DNA of 48,656 nucleotides from Nibrella saemangeumensis (lineage in GTDB: Bacteria > Bacteroidota > Bacteroidia > Cytophagales > Spirosomataceae): NCBI RefSeq assembly GCF_039541915.1, contig NZ_BAABHD010000068.1, forward strand, positions 1 through 48,656. Reading direction: 5' to 3'. Each line of letters begins with the position of its first letter. Positions within the stretch are counted from its first letter, which is position 1. Shown piece by piece: positions 34,086 through 43,590 of the stretch. The translations under genes and the position numbers were made by a program. Below the pieces are notes generated by a model. The model worked only from the letters and a program-made list of their open reading frames with translations, was not told where the DNA came from and ran no database searches.

Positions 34086-34462
34086 GTGCCTACCGTGGTG
34101 TTAAGTTTGTCTTTGAGGCCACCAAAGTCCAGCGGCTTGGTCAGAAAGTCGTCGGCCCCGTAGCTCATAGCCTGGTTAAAGGTATCGACGTCGCCGTAGG
34201 CCGTTATCATCATAATTTTTGGGGGAGGTGACGGATAGTGTTCCCGGATTTTCCGCAGCAGCTCCAGCCCACTCATGCCGGGCATGTTTATATCAGAGAG
34301 AATCAGAATGATTTCTGAAGGGTGCTGACTGAGGTAGTTCAGGGCTTCTTCGCCGGAATGAGCAAACGCAAAACTCAGCTCCCCACTTCGGATCTCACGC
34401 CGGAACCGCTGCTCAAACAGGAACTGCACATCCAGTTCATCATCAACAACCAGAATTTTCAT
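34082..34462 (-). CDS. CheY-like single-domain response regulator
   Basis: The 126-residue protein is a lone receiver: acidic pocket D7/D8, phosphoacceptor D57 in LSDINMPGMSG, T87 in MITAYG, and K109 in LTKPLD. It resembles the receiver of the next gene closely (RFRREIRSGELSFAFAHSGEEAL against KFRRQIREGLYDFVFAGNGREAL), indicating duplication. It may take phosphate from the upstream kinases and act on a partner or as a phosphate sink. ATG 34462 is the start; the stop overlaps the cyclase gene start in a 4-base ATGA arrangement, showing coupled translation. Confidence 0.93.
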   Translation of the reverse strand: MKILVVDDELDVQFLFEQRFRREIRSGELSFAFAHSGEEALNYLSQHPSEIILILSDINMPGMSGLELLRKIREHYPSPPPKIMMITAYGDVDTFNQAMSYGADDFLTKPLDFGGLKDKLNTTVGT

Positions 34463-34511
34463 ACAGGAAGGCTTTATAGTTGGAATGTTCTCCGCTATAA
34501 AATTAGAAACT

Positions 34512-36659
34512 TTATTCAGGCAAACTAATAATAAATTCGGTAAACTCGCCTAATTCTGTTTCTACGCTTAGCTCACCCTTATGCCCTTTGGTCACAATTT
34601 CGAAGCTCAGGGCAAGGCCTAAACCCGTGTTACCCTGCCCGGTTGGCTTAGTGGTAAAGAAAGGCTGGTAGATCTTGGGCAGTATCTCTTCGGGAATGCC
34701 GGTTCCGTTATCTCTGACCCGGATTTCTACCCGTCGTCCCTCCGTCGCCCGGGTTGTTACCTCAATCTGAGGCTGAAAGCCGCCCGGATGCCGCTGCCCT
34801 TTTTCGGTGATGGCGTAAAACGCGTTATCGTACAAGTTCAGCAGGACTTGTCCCATTTCCTGAGACATCAGCGCCACTTTCCCCAGCGAAGGGTCCAGGT
34901 GCAGGCGTAAATCCACGGTCAGGCTGTCATTTTTGGCTTTCAGGTTCTGGTAAGCAATCCGGAGGTACTCGTCGGTCAGGGCATTCAGGTCCGTGGGCTC
35001 AATCTCTCCGCTGCTGGTCCGGGCCAGTCGAACCATACTCTTAACGACGGCGCTGGCCCGCTGCCCCTGCTGGGAAACCCGTTGCAGATTGTCTTTGATA
35101 TAGCCGGTCAGGGTATTCACTTCTTCGGTATTGCCGGCCACCATCTCCTGCTGCAGTTCATCGGCCAGCCGGACCGAAATATCCGCGAAATTATTAACGA
35201 TGTTGAGCGGGTTCTGAATCTCATGGGCAATTCCGGCCGTCAACTCACCCAGCGAAGCCATCTTTTCTTTCTGCACCAGTTGATCCTGAGTAGCCCGCAG
35301 GTTTTTCAGCGTCTGCTCAAGTTCGTCTTTCTGGGTTACCAGTTCAGCGGTCCGAACGGCTACCTGCTGCTCCAGCATTTTATTCTGATCGGACAGTAGC
35401 TGCTGCTTCTCCCGCTCATGCGCCAGCGCCTGTTGCGAGAGTTGTTCTACCTCCACCAGTTTGGCCTCCAGCGTCCGATTTGCCCGCACATACCCATTTC
35501 CGAGCACGATGGAGATAACGAATGGAATAATAATATCCATAGCCGCCTGCCCTACGGCCATACCTGACACATTGGTTTCAGGGTTTATCTGAAACATCAA
35601 AAGGTTTATCAGAACCCAGAGACCAGAACCTATCAGGTAGAGCCAGCCAATCCGATTGCCCGGCCGGATCGACAGAAAAGCCACCCAGGCGGCCAGCAGC
35701 ATCACCAGAAATGTACCGGCTATTGATACAGTGATACTCTGCGGATTCCAGGGTAGCGTGGCCCACACAACTAGCCAGAAAGCGGCCAGCGTGATAAATC
35801 CCCAATCGAGTTTCCGCCGAAACACCTGGTACGAAGCCAACACAATGAAGGTACCCGCCAGGGCACCAAACCCGTACCCGGCCCAAAGCAGGCTATAATG
35901 CAGCGATACGGGCAACTCCGCCCAGATGAGCAGCGGTGGAATCAGGCGCCAAATGGACAACTGCACCAAAGCCAGGCCGAAATACAGATTAGCCTTTCCC
36001 TTACGAAATGAGATATAGATGAACAGGTGCAGGATAGCCAGCACCAGGAAAAATCCGATTGTAAAAGCAACCGGAACCGCACCAACAGCCTCCCATCGGG
36101 CGTAGTTAGTCACCGATGCGGTGGCTGGCTCGAGTTGCAGCGCGTAGGCCGGATTATCTCCCCAACCGACAGGTATCGGCAGGTTGAAGTAAAAGTTACT
36201 TTTGGTAAGAGAGTACCGAACCGCCAGCACCTGAACACCCGTATCCAACACGGTGACGTGTATGGGCTGATGGCTTATATACCGCGTTTGCTCATCGGCA
36301 GGCTGTGCGCTGACTACGCCCACCCGATGAATCGGCCGGCCATTGAGATACAGCTCCGAGGCCCCAATCTGCGACAGCAGCAACGTCACCGGCTGACCCG
36401 CTAATGCAGGAGCCACCCGAAATCGCAGCCGGAACCAGCCGCTTCCGGCTACCCGGTCCTGCTGCCACTCCTGAAGATAATCGGCTGGATTCAGGCTTTC
36501 CCACTGATGATCATCGAAGGCAGGGTCTGCCCACGCAAGATTGTCGCCCGGATGAAATTTCCAGCCTGTTCTCAGCCACTGACCCGTTGTAACGGACGTT
36601 TGGCCGAAAGCGGTCATCTCCAGGAGAAGCAGCCAGGCAAGCAGGTATGCCGTTCGCAT
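34512..36659 (-). CDS. 7TMR-DISM-type sensor histidine kinase (first copy)
   Basis: The 715-residue protein has a signal peptide (to about residue 19), an extracytoplasmic beta-sandwich domain (~25-180, GWKFHPGDNLAWADPAFDDHQWESL, jelly-roll like), then seven hydrophobic helices (~190-385), a coiled coil (~390-460) and a kinase core. H479 in AHEIQNPLNIVNNF is the phosphoacceptor; the HATPase domain (~580-715) has NLYDNAFYAI, DNGTGIPEEI and GNTGLGLAL. Such receptors sense ligands outside or in the membrane. It shares its layout with the next upstream kinase, 11 bases away, and is followed by the CheY-like gene after 49 bases. Confidence 0.92.
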   Translation of the reverse strand: MRTAYLLAWLLLLEMTAFGQTSVTTGQWLRTGWKFHPGDNLAWADPAFDDHQWESLNPADYLQEWQQDRVAGSGWFRLRFRVAPALAGQPVTLLLSQIGASELYLNGRPIHRVGVVSAQPADEQTRYISHQPIHVTVLDTGVQVLAVRYSLTKSNFYFNLPIPVGWGDNPAYALQLEPATASVTNYARWEAVGAVPVAFTIGFFLVLAILHLFIYISFRKGKANLYFGLALVQLSIWRLIPPLLIWAELPVSLHYSLLWAGYGFGALAGTFIVLASYQVFRRKLDWGFITLAAFWLVVWATLPWNPQSITVSIAGTFLVMLLAAWVAFLSIRPGNRIGWLYLIGSGLWVLINLLMFQINPETNVSGMAVGQAAMDIIIPFVISIVLGNGYVRANRTLEAKLVEVEQLSQQALAHEREKQQLLSDQNKMLEQQVAVRTAELVTQKDELEQTLKNLRATQDQLVQKEKMASLGELTAGIAHEIQNPLNIVNNFADISVRLADELQQEMVAGNTEEVNTLTGYIKDNLQRVSQQGQRASAVVKSMVRLARTSSGEIEPTDLNALTDEYLRIAYQNLKAKNDSLTVDLRLHLDPSLGKVALMSQEMGQVLLNLYDNAFYAITEKGQRHPGGFQPQIEVTTRATEGRRVEIRVRDNGTGIPEEILPKIYQPFFTTKPTGQGNTGLGLALSFEIVTKGHKGELSVETELGEFTEFIISLPE

Positions 36660-36670
36660 AGAAAAGTAGT

Positions 36671-38959
36671 TTAGGGTGCTACCGGTAAGCTTACGATCAT
36701 TTTGGTGTACTCTCCTTCTTCGGTTTGAACAGCCATTTCGCCCCCGTGTCCTTTGGTTACAATGTCGTAGCTCAGTGATAATCCTAAACCGGTGTTACCC
36801 TGCCCCGTGGGTTTAGTGGTGAAAAAGGGCTGGTAAATCTTATTCAAAATAGTAGTAGGTATTCCCGTCCCGTTATCCTTTACGCTAATTTCCACCTTTC
36901 CGTTGATGGTATGCGTACTCACCGTTACCTGCGGTTGAAAGCGTCCGTTCTGCTGCCGGCGCTTTTCCTGCACAGCGTAAAACGCATTGCTGTATAGATT
37001 TAACAGCACACGGCTCATTTCCTGGGCCATGACCGGTATCTTCTCCAGGCCATGATCCAGTTCCAGACGAAGATCCGCTTCAAAGCTTTCGTCCTTGGCC
37101 CGCACATTCTGATAAGCCAGTCGCAGGTAATCCTCAACCAATTGATTCAGGTCTGTGGGCGTCTTTTCGCCTGAACCAGCCCGGCTGTGTTCCAGCATAC
37201 CCCTGACAATACTACCTGCTCGTTTGCCATGATGACATATCCGCTGCAGGTTCTGGTTGAGATCCTCCAGCAGATCTTCGGCCTCTTCTTTCTTCTCCGG
37301 ATCGCCTACCGTCTGAATGGGTCCCTCGTGAAGTTCTGTCAGCAGACCGACACTCGACTCAGCGAAGTTATTGACAAAGTTGAGCGGGTTCTGAATCTCA
37401 TGGGCAATCCCGGCCGTCAACTCGCCCAACGATGCCATTTTTTCTTTGTGAATGAGTTGAGTCTGCGTATTCTGCAGGTCGCGCAGCGTTTGGGCCAGGC
37501 TGTCGCGCTGGGCCTCTATTTCTTCTTTCTGAGCTACCACCTCGGCGGTTCGTTCTGCCACCTGCCGTTCGAGTTCTACTTTCTGCGCTTCAATCAACTG
37601 GTTGCGCTCCCGCTCCCGTTCTTTCTCCAGCCTTTCCTTCTCCAGAGCCTGCTCAGCGATCTCCTTTCGCATACGGGTATAGCGCAGGGAGAGTGCTCCT
37701 GAAAATAGGAATACTAGCCAAACCGTGGCTAACCCTTCAATAATCTCAGTGTTATAGTACTGATTATCCAATAGTTTTTCGTAAGGAGATTTAGCACCGC
37801 TAGTACCCCCACCTAGCAATGCATAAATTAAACGCCCAACAATCATTAGCAGAAACAATGGTATAATTGAACTGGCCAGCAGTTTGGCTCCTTCGTAATT
37901 TTTACGAGCTGCCTGAACCAATACCAGAATAATCATGACGAACAGAATAAAGTAGGTAATGTATGCCAGCGAGCTGATTCCGGCATTCAGGAAAATTTCG
38001 ACAGTAGATGTAGGATGTCCGGTAAGCGTAAAATAAAATTCTATCGGTCTCAGAATAGCCCAGGCTATAGTTAACCTCACCAGCCACTTATCCCGTATTG
38101 GGAGTCGGGTTGCCGATTGCAGAAAACTGCGGATAAACTGAATTAGAAATAAGTCAGTAAGAATATAGGCGGCTACCTGACTATAATAAATAGAATCGGA
38201 AAAATCAGGAAACAGATACGGCCGGATGGAAGCTGGCATTCGGGAAAAACCAAAGAAAAAAAGGAATAATGTATAATATAAAAAGACACGCTCTCGCACG
38301 CCAAGATAGACACAGAGGTTATACAGCGCCATAATTAACGCTATTCCCCAAAAAATTGCCTGTAGCAATACTATTTGCTCCCGGTTATTTTCGAGCCTAT
38401 CTACGTAAACAGAATTCAAAAGCTTGTCCTCAAACGTAAATGTTGGTATCAGTTCTAAAGGCGTATAATAGCTCAGAAAGGGATCTTCCCAGCGTTGATA
38501 AATGATGACCTCCTGCCCGGCCGGAATTGTGACAGGCAGGGCCTGACTGGCTTTTAACCCATCCCGCCCGGCAAACGCAACCCGACGTCCCGTCCGCTGA
38601 CGCTGCCAACCCCCGGCCGGGTTCTGCGTATACAGATCGAAATAATCCAGCTGATTGCCAAGGTACAATCTGGCCTCCTGAGTCCGTTCGTTTTTGAGCC
38701 GAAACCGAAACCAGTATGCCTGGACTTTATTACCTTCAATACGATCTGCCGGGCGAAAGCTGGTCGAAAAGGCGGCACTGGTCACCTGCTCAATGGTCCA
38801 TTGGGCCTGTTCCGGCAGAATCTGGTAACCGGCGCTATCGAGCTGGTAATAAGCCGCTGTATCTGTCCTGATGACGTAAGCGGAGGGAAGACCAGATTGC
38901 GCTAAGGCAGCCGTGATTCCGGTTACAAGCAGGAAAAGTAGAAAAATTACTTTTTTCAT
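36671..38959 (-). CDS. 7TMR-DISM-type sensor histidine kinase (second copy)
   Basis: The 762-residue protein has a signal peptide (to about residue 20), a 7TMR-DISM extracellular domain (~25-175, with YWFRFRLKNERTQEARLYLGNQ and LDYFDLY), seven membrane helices (~195-430), a long Glu/Arg-rich coiled coil (~435-505), H520 in AHEIQNPLNFVNNF, and a HATPase domain (~620-760) with NLYSNAFYAV, DNGTGIPTTI and GNTGLGLSL. The kinase half is very like the first copy, while the extracellular domains differ, suggesting two inputs to one output. It is the first gene of the four-gene operon. Confidence 0.93.
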   Translation of the reverse strand: MKKVIFLLFLLVTGITAALAQSGLPSAYVIRTDTAAYYQLDSAGYQILPEQAQWTIEQVTSAAFSTSFRPADRIEGNKVQAYWFRFRLKNERTQEARLYLGNQLDYFDLYTQNPAGGWQRQRTGRRVAFAGRDGLKASQALPVTIPAGQEVIIYQRWEDPFLSYYTPLELIPTFTFEDKLLNSVYVDRLENNREQIVLLQAIFWGIALIMALYNLCVYLGVRERVFLYYTLFLFFFGFSRMPASIRPYLFPDFSDSIYYSQVAAYILTDLFLIQFIRSFLQSATRLPIRDKWLVRLTIAWAILRPIEFYFTLTGHPTSTVEIFLNAGISSLAYITYFILFVMIILVLVQAARKNYEGAKLLASSIIPLFLLMIVGRLIYALLGGGTSGAKSPYEKLLDNQYYNTEIIEGLATVWLVFLFSGALSLRYTRMRKEIAEQALEKERLEKERERERNQLIEAQKVELERQVAERTAEVVAQKEEIEAQRDSLAQTLRDLQNTQTQLIHKEKMASLGELTAGIAHEIQNPLNFVNNFAESSVGLLTELHEGPIQTVGDPEKKEEAEDLLEDLNQNLQRICHHGKRAGSIVRGMLEHSRAGSGEKTPTDLNQLVEDYLRLAYQNVRAKDESFEADLRLELDHGLEKIPVMAQEMSRVLLNLYSNAFYAVQEKRRQQNGRFQPQVTVSTHTINGKVEISVKDNGTGIPTTILNKIYQPFFTTKPTGQGNTGLGLSLSYDIVTKGHGGEMAVQTEEGEYTKMIVSLPVAP

Positions 38960-39004
38960 AAATGTGGATGTATAACCTAAAAGTGACCTGATGCTATCGG
39001 TACA

Positions 39005-39012
39005 GAAAGATA
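39005..39012 (-). promoter_or_regulatory. Weak candidate -7 element for the kinase/cyclase operon
   Basis: On the gene strand this reads TATCTTTC, one base off TAnnTTTG, about 45 bases before the kinase start. The -33 region is not convincing. Confidence 0.3.
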
Positions 39013-39094
39013 GACAATAGTATTCTCATTAGCGTCTTTGAGGTAGTAGCAGGTTGCAGGAGTTAGTAATCGGAAGCCCAGGGGCTGCAAACGA

Positions 39095-39122
39095 CAAAAG
39101 CCGGACGATTGCCCGGCTTTTG
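39095..39122. terminator. Hairpin terminator after the LolA-like gene
   Basis: CAAAAGCCGG (39095-39104) and CCGGCTTTTG (39113-39122) are perfect 10-base arms with an 8-base loop. It lies 21 bases after the LolA-like gene stop on the minus strand and could work in both directions. Confidence 0.8.
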
Positions 39123-39143
39123 CATTAAAAGTATTACCTGTTC

Positions 39144-39791
39144 TTAGCGGAGATCAACTACCTCCACCCCAGGGAATTTCGATTTATCGAACACAAAATA
39201 ATTGTCGGCTACTTTAGCGTTCGGCGTAAAGCTGGTGATCGTATAGTTGGTCACCTTACCGCTCTTGTCGGTAATCTGCCAGCTCCGCACCGATTTATCC
39301 GCTTTATCGACATTAATCTGCACTTTAGAAATCTGCGTATTTTTCTTCTCCGGCGTCAATTCAATGACATCGACCGTGCGACCACCCTGCTTCTGCTCTT
39401 TCAGGTGCTTGTAGTTGTAGCCTTCTTTGTAGATCGAATAAATACGGGCCGGGTTAAAATCGCCGGTGGCGCTGTTGTCGTAATCCTGCACGTTTACCTC
39501 ATTCGACTCTTTAATGTAGGTATACATGGTTTTACCATCGTTGTAGACGTCCTGCCCGGCTAGTTTCAGACGAAACTTATTGTCTTTGACGGTCAGGTCG
39601 CCGGTGTATGGCTTGGCACCCGGCGCGGTATACGAGAAAGCCGCCTGGTAAGCCGGCATAGCTTTGTATTTTTTACTCATGGCGTCGAGTATGGCCTCTG
39701 CCCGTTTGTCCTTCTGTGCGAATGCATCCGTAGCCGCTGCCGAACCCAGCATACCGACTGCCAGACTGAAGATCAATGCTATTTTTCTCAT
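39144..39791 (-). CDS. LolA-like outer-membrane lipoprotein carrier protein
   Basis: From ATG 39791 the product is 215 residues (a GTG one codon upstream is unlikely). A signal peptide ends near residue 25 (TDAFAQ). The remainder matches LolA: AEAILDAMSKKYKAMPAYQAAFSYT, GDLTVKDNKFRLKLAGQDVYNDGKTMYTY, NEVNVQDYD and a C-terminal KVQINVDKADKSVRSWQITDKSG. LolA ferries lipoproteins across the periplasm. In Bacteroidota this gene often lies directly after ftsK, as here (97-base gap), so it is probably the standard housekeeping copy rather than a paralogue. A short dyad precedes the start. Confidence 0.88.
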   Translation of the reverse strand: MRKIALIFSLAVGMLGSAAATDAFAQKDKRAEAILDAMSKKYKAMPAYQAAFSYTAPGAKPYTGDLTVKDNKFRLKLAGQDVYNDGKTMYTYIKESNEVNVQDYDNSATGDFNPARIYSIYKEGYNYKHLKEQKQGGRTVDVIELTPEKKNTQISKVQINVDKADKSVRSWQITDKSGKVTNYTITSFTPNAKVADNYFVFDKSKFPGVEVVDLR

Positions 39792-39826
39792 CACAATAGT
39801 GTCTTATGGTGTTAATCCAGAACCAA

Positions 39827-39849
39827 AATTGCCAGCAAAATTGGCAATT
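39827..39849. repeat. 8-bp inverted repeat between ftsK and the LolA-like gene
   Basis: AATTGCCA (39827-39834) and TGGCAATT (39842-39849) are exact reverse complements with a 7-base spacer, about 35 bases before the LolA-like start. It may be an operator or a short RNA hairpin. Confidence 0.45.
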
Positions 39850-39888
39850 CGTTTTGTACTTAGACAGTATTTAGAAGGAAAAGTTTAA

Positions 39889-42396
39889 TTAACTCATCTC
39901 CTTCAACCGTTCTTCTAACACCTGCGTGTCATGGATCAGCACCTCACGGGCCTTACTACCCTCAAACGGCCCCACAATTCCGGCTGCCTCCAACTGGTCG
40001 ATGAGCCGCCCGGCCCGGTTATAGCCCAGCTTCAGCCGGCGCTGAATCAGGGAGGTACTGCCCTGCTGGTGAATTACCACCAGACGGGCGGCCTCGTCGA
40101 ACATAGGATCGCGGTTTTCCAGATCAACATCTTTGTCGTCTGGTATACCGCCGTCGTCACCAACAAATTCGGGCAGGGCATAAGCATCCTCGTAGCCACG
40201 CTGATTGCCTACGAAGTCGCAGATTTCCTCAATTTCGTTCGTATCGACAAACGGGCACTGGAGCCGGATCAGGTCGGAGTTAGACGACAGCAGCATATCG
40301 CCCATTCCTACCAGTTGCTCGGCTCCGCCGGTATCCAGAATTGTCCGCGAGTCGATCTTCGACGTTACCTTAAACGACAACCGGGCCGGGAAGTTGGCTT
40401 TAATCAAACCCGTAATCACATTGACGGATGGCCGTTGCGTAGCCACTACGAGGTGAATACCGATGGCCCGCGCCAACTGCGCCAGCCGGGCAATGGGCTG
40501 CTCCACTTCCTTACCGGCTGTCATCATCAGGTCGGCCAGCTCATCCACGATCAGCACAATATAAGGCAGGAAACGGTGGCCTTTCTCGGGGCTCAGCCGG
40601 CGCTGCACAAACTTGGCGTTGTATTCTTTCAGGTTGCGGCAACCGGCATCTTTCAGCAGGTTATAGCGGTTATCCATCTCGATACACAGCGAGTTCAGTG
40701 TATTCACTACCTTCTTGGTATCGGTAATGATCGCTTCGTCGGAATCGGGCAGTTTAGCCAGGAAGTGGCGTTCCAGTTTGTTGAACAGAGTCAATTCCAC
40801 CTTTTTCGGGTCGACCAGGACCAGCTTGAGCTGCGATGGGTGCTTTTTGTAGATCAACGACGTCAGCAGCACATTCAGACCCACCGACTTACCCTGACCA
40901 GTAGCCCCGGCCATGAGCAGGTGCGGCATCTTGGCCAGGTCGGCTACGTATATTTCGTTGGAAATGGTCTTCCCCAGCACCACCGGCAGTTCATACGTAC
41001 TCTTGGCAAATTTGTCGCTGGTCATCACCGACCGGATCGACACCATTTCCCGGTTCTTGTTTGGCACTTCAATGCCAATGGTCCCTTTGCCCGGCATGGG
41101 GGCAATAATCCGGATACCGAGAGCCGCCAGGTTCAGGGCAATATCATCTTCCAGGCTTTTAATCTTGGAAATGCGCACGCCCGCCGACGGCACAATTTCG
41201 TAAAGCGTTACCGTGGGTCCGATGGTAGCCTTGATGTGGTCAATGGTGATGCCGTAGTTCTGTAGTGTTTCAACAATACGGTCTTTATTGGCTTCGAGTT
41301 CGTCGGCGCCTACCTGGGCCTTCTGGCTTTCCGGGTAGTCTGTCAGCAGTTCCGCCGTCGGAAACTGATACCGGGGCAGATCGAGCGTTGGGTCATACAG
41401 GCCGTGGGTAGACAGCAGGTCCTCTCCTGTTACCGGCTCTACGTCGAATACCGGTGTTATGGACTCAGCCTCCACGACGGCGGTTGTATCTTCTATGGTA
41501 AAAGTCAGGCTACCCGGCTTGGCAGCCGGTCTAGGCGCAGAAGCTGGCGTTGGTAAACTCAGTTCCCGGGTGGTTTCTTCGGCGACAGGGGCGGCCGGTG
41601 CTGTAGGTGGAGCCGGTTCGACAACCGCCACCGGCGCGGGCTCCGGTATTTCGTCAGCCAGTATCTCATCGTCAATATCGTCGTAACTATCCTCAACCCG
41701 ATCAAAGCGGGTGGTAGACGGCCGGGGAGACGGCGCAGACGTATTGGTTGACCTGGACGGCCACTGGAGTGAGGTCACATTAAAGAAGAAAACGACAAAA
41801 CAGAACAGCAGAAAACCGATCAGGGCAACATTACCCCAGCCAATTAGTCCATATAGCGCTACGTTCAGCTCATAGCCCAGACCGCCACACCAGATGCTAT
41901 AGTCCTGTACGCTATCCGTCACCAGCACGATATAGCCCAGTAACAGACTAATCCAGAACGACAAAAACAGAATAGCCTTCGTAGTCCGGCGAAGCGGCAG
42001 CAACTCGGTTCCAAAGGCGACCTTGCAGCCGGCGAGAAAAGCAATGACCGGCAGACCCAGCGCACCCACCCCAAACCAGCGAAACACAAAGACATGTGCA
42101 ATATAGGCCCCCGCCAGGCCCAGCCAGTTCCGGGTTTCTTCGCCGGTTTCCCGCAACGGTGCGCGGAATGCCGCATTGATGGTACTCTGATCCGCCTGTC
42201 CGTTGAACAGGTAAGACACAAACGCAAAGAACAACCCGCCACTGAGCATCATCATCAGCACACCCAGGGTCAGGTTATTGCGCTTATCAGAAAATACCTG
42301 GTCGAAATTCAGCGTCCAGGCCTTTTTGGGCGGCTCTTCTTTGGGAGCGCGCTCGGGTCGGCGGATGGTATTTTGTTTAACGGTAGTTGGCGCCAT
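39889..42396 (-). CDS. ftsK: DNA translocase FtsK/SpoIIIE
   Basis: FtsK pumps chromosome DNA through the division septum and aids dimer resolution. The 835-residue product has four or five N-terminal membrane helices (about 40-220), a proline- and acid-rich linker (~230-340), the alpha domain (~350-480), and the beta ATPase domain with Walker A GATGQGKS (K503) and Walker B PYIVLIVDELADLMM. The gamma winged helix at the C-terminus (ARLVVIHQQGSTSLIQRRLKLGYNRAGRLIDQL) reads KOPS-like sites. The length is typical for Bacteroidota. The LolA-like gene follows on the same strand. Confidence 0.96.
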   Translation of the reverse strand: MAPTTVKQNTIRRPERAPKEEPPKKAWTLNFDQVFSDKRNNLTLGVLMMMLSGGLFFAFVSYLFNGQADQSTINAAFRAPLRETGEETRNWLGLAGAYIAHVFVFRWFGVGALGLPVIAFLAGCKVAFGTELLPLRRTTKAILFLSFWISLLLGYIVLVTDSVQDYSIWCGGLGYELNVALYGLIGWGNVALIGFLLFCFVVFFFNVTSLQWPSRSTNTSAPSPRPSTTRFDRVEDSYDDIDDEILADEIPEPAPVAVVEPAPPTAPAAPVAEETTRELSLPTPASAPRPAAKPGSLTFTIEDTTAVVEAESITPVFDVEPVTGEDLLSTHGLYDPTLDLPRYQFPTAELLTDYPESQKAQVGADELEANKDRIVETLQNYGITIDHIKATIGPTVTLYEIVPSAGVRISKIKSLEDDIALNLAALGIRIIAPMPGKGTIGIEVPNKNREMVSIRSVMTSDKFAKSTYELPVVLGKTISNEIYVADLAKMPHLLMAGATGQGKSVGLNVLLTSLIYKKHPSQLKLVLVDPKKVELTLFNKLERHFLAKLPDSDEAIITDTKKVVNTLNSLCIEMDNRYNLLKDAGCRNLKEYNAKFVQRRLSPEKGHRFLPYIVLIVDELADLMMTAGKEVEQPIARLAQLARAIGIHLVVATQRPSVNVITGLIKANFPARLSFKVTSKIDSRTILDTGGAEQLVGMGDMLLSSNSDLIRLQCPFVDTNEIEEICDFVGNQRGYEDAYALPEFVGDDGGIPDDKDVDLENRDPMFDEAARLVVIHQQGSTSLIQRRLKLGYNRAGRLIDQLEAAGIVGPFEGSKAREVLIHDTQVLEERLKEMS

Positions 42397-42533
42397 ACAG
42401 TTGGTGTGTAGCCCAGTTGGCAGACAAAAAACGGCTACACTATAAATGTCTGCGATTTTAACGAAAAGAGGAAGAACTTTTAGGTATTAGTCGATGGTCA
42501 ATCGTCGATAGTGGGTAGAAAGTGATTAAACGA

Positions 42534-43568
42534 CTACCGGCTATTCCGTAGGGACTCACAGATCTTCCTGGCGATGCCGGGACCTTCGTAAATAAATCCG
42601 GTGTAAATCTGAACAAGGCTGGCTCCGGCCTGAAGCTTTTCGAGCGCATCGTCGGCCGAATTGATACCGCCCACGCCGATAATGGGGAAGGCTCCGCCGG
42701 ATTGCTGGTGGAGGTAACGGATCACTTCCGTAGCCCGCTGGCGCAGCGGCTGTCCACTCACTCCCCCGGCGCCAATGGCCTCCATGGTCTGGCTATCCGT
42801 TCTGAGCCCATCGCGGCTGATGGTGGTGTTGGTGGCAATGACCCCGGCGATACCGGTGGTGGCTACAATGTCGATGATGTCGTCTAACTGACTATTGGTC
42901 AGGTCCGGCGCAATTTTCAGCAGAATGGGCTTGGGCTGGGCCTGCGCCTGGTTCTCCTGCTGCAGCCGCTGCAAAATACGGGTCAGCGGCTCCTTCTCCT
43001 GCAACGCCCGCAGGCCGGGGGTATTCGGCGAGCTTACGTTCACTACAAAATAATCGACCACTGGAAACAGGTCGTGAAAGCAGAGGAGGTAGTCGTCGAG
43101 CGCGTTTTCGTTAGGCGTGTCTTTGTTTTTTCCAATATTACCACCTACCAGAATACCCGCCCGACGGTGCCGCAGCCGTTCAGCGGCCGGGCGGGCCCCT
43201 TTATTGTTGAACCCCATCCGATTAATCAGTCCCTGATCGGCTTTAAGCCGGAACAGCCGGGGCCGTGGGTTACCCGGCTGCGGGCGCGGGGTAACGGTAC
43301 CCACTTCAATAAAGCCAAAGCCCAGATCACTTAGCTCATTAACCAGCTCGGCATTTTTATCAAAACCGGCGGCCAACCCGACCGGATTCGGAAACGTCAG
43401 GCCAAAAACCTGTCGCTCCAGTTGGGGGTCGGTCACGACAAACCATCGTCGGGCCAACGCCGGCACACCCGGAATTTTAAAGGCAGTTTTTAACGCGGAA
43501 GTAACAAGATGGTGAATGGTTTCGGCATCGAAGCGGAACAGAATGGGCAGCAGTATGCGCTTGTACAT
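42534..43568 (-). CDS. pyrD: Dihydroorotate dehydrogenase (quinone), class 2
   Basis: PyrD oxidises dihydroorotate to orotate in pyrimidine synthesis and passes electrons to quinone at the membrane. The 344-residue product begins at ATG 43568 with the class 2 N-terminal helix (MYKRILLPILFRFDAETIHH). FMN-binding and catalytic motifs are present: NPVGLAAGFDKNAE, EVGTVTPRPQPGNPRPRLFRL, NRMGFNNKGA, NVSSPNTPGLR (class 2 catalytic Ser), LLKIAPDLT, NTTISRDGL and IGVGGINSADDALEKL. The open frame extends to 43631, but those residues lie in the hairpin region and are not family-like. A TATTTTTG element ends four bases before the ATG, suggesting a near-leaderless mRNA. Confidence 0.95.
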   Translation of the reverse strand: MYKRILLPILFRFDAETIHHLVTSALKTAFKIPGVPALARRWFVVTDPQLERQVFGLTFPNPVGLAAGFDKNAELVNELSDLGFGFIEVGTVTPRPQPGNPRPRLFRLKADQGLINRMGFNNKGARPAAERLRHRRAGILVGGNIGKNKDTPNENALDDYLLCFHDLFPVVDYFVVNVSSPNTPGLRALQEKEPLTRILQRLQQENQAQAQPKPILLKIAPDLTNSQLDDIIDIVATTGIAGVIATNTTISRDGLRTDSQTMEAIGAGGVSGQPLRQRATEVIRYLHQQSGGAFPIIGVGGINSADDALEKLQAGASLVQIYTGFIYEGPGIARKICESLRNSR

Positions 43569-43572
43569 GGCG

Positions 43573-43580
43573 CAAAAATA
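43573..43580 (-). promoter_or_regulatory. Candidate -7 element directly before pyrD (TATTTTTG on gene strand)
   Basis: On the minus strand TATTTTTG fits TAnnTTTG exactly. It ends four bases before the ATG at 43568, so transcription would start at or next to the start codon. The -33 region is occupied by the terminator stem of cysM and shows no clear TTG box. Confidence 0.4.
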
Positions 43581-43590
43581 CAAAAATGTC

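Noticed and set aside
39931..41265. 444-codon open frame on the plus strand opposite ftsK
   Set aside because: It lies wholly antisense to a certain ftsK gene, shows no family motif and has the composition expected of a shadow frame in GC-rich DNA.
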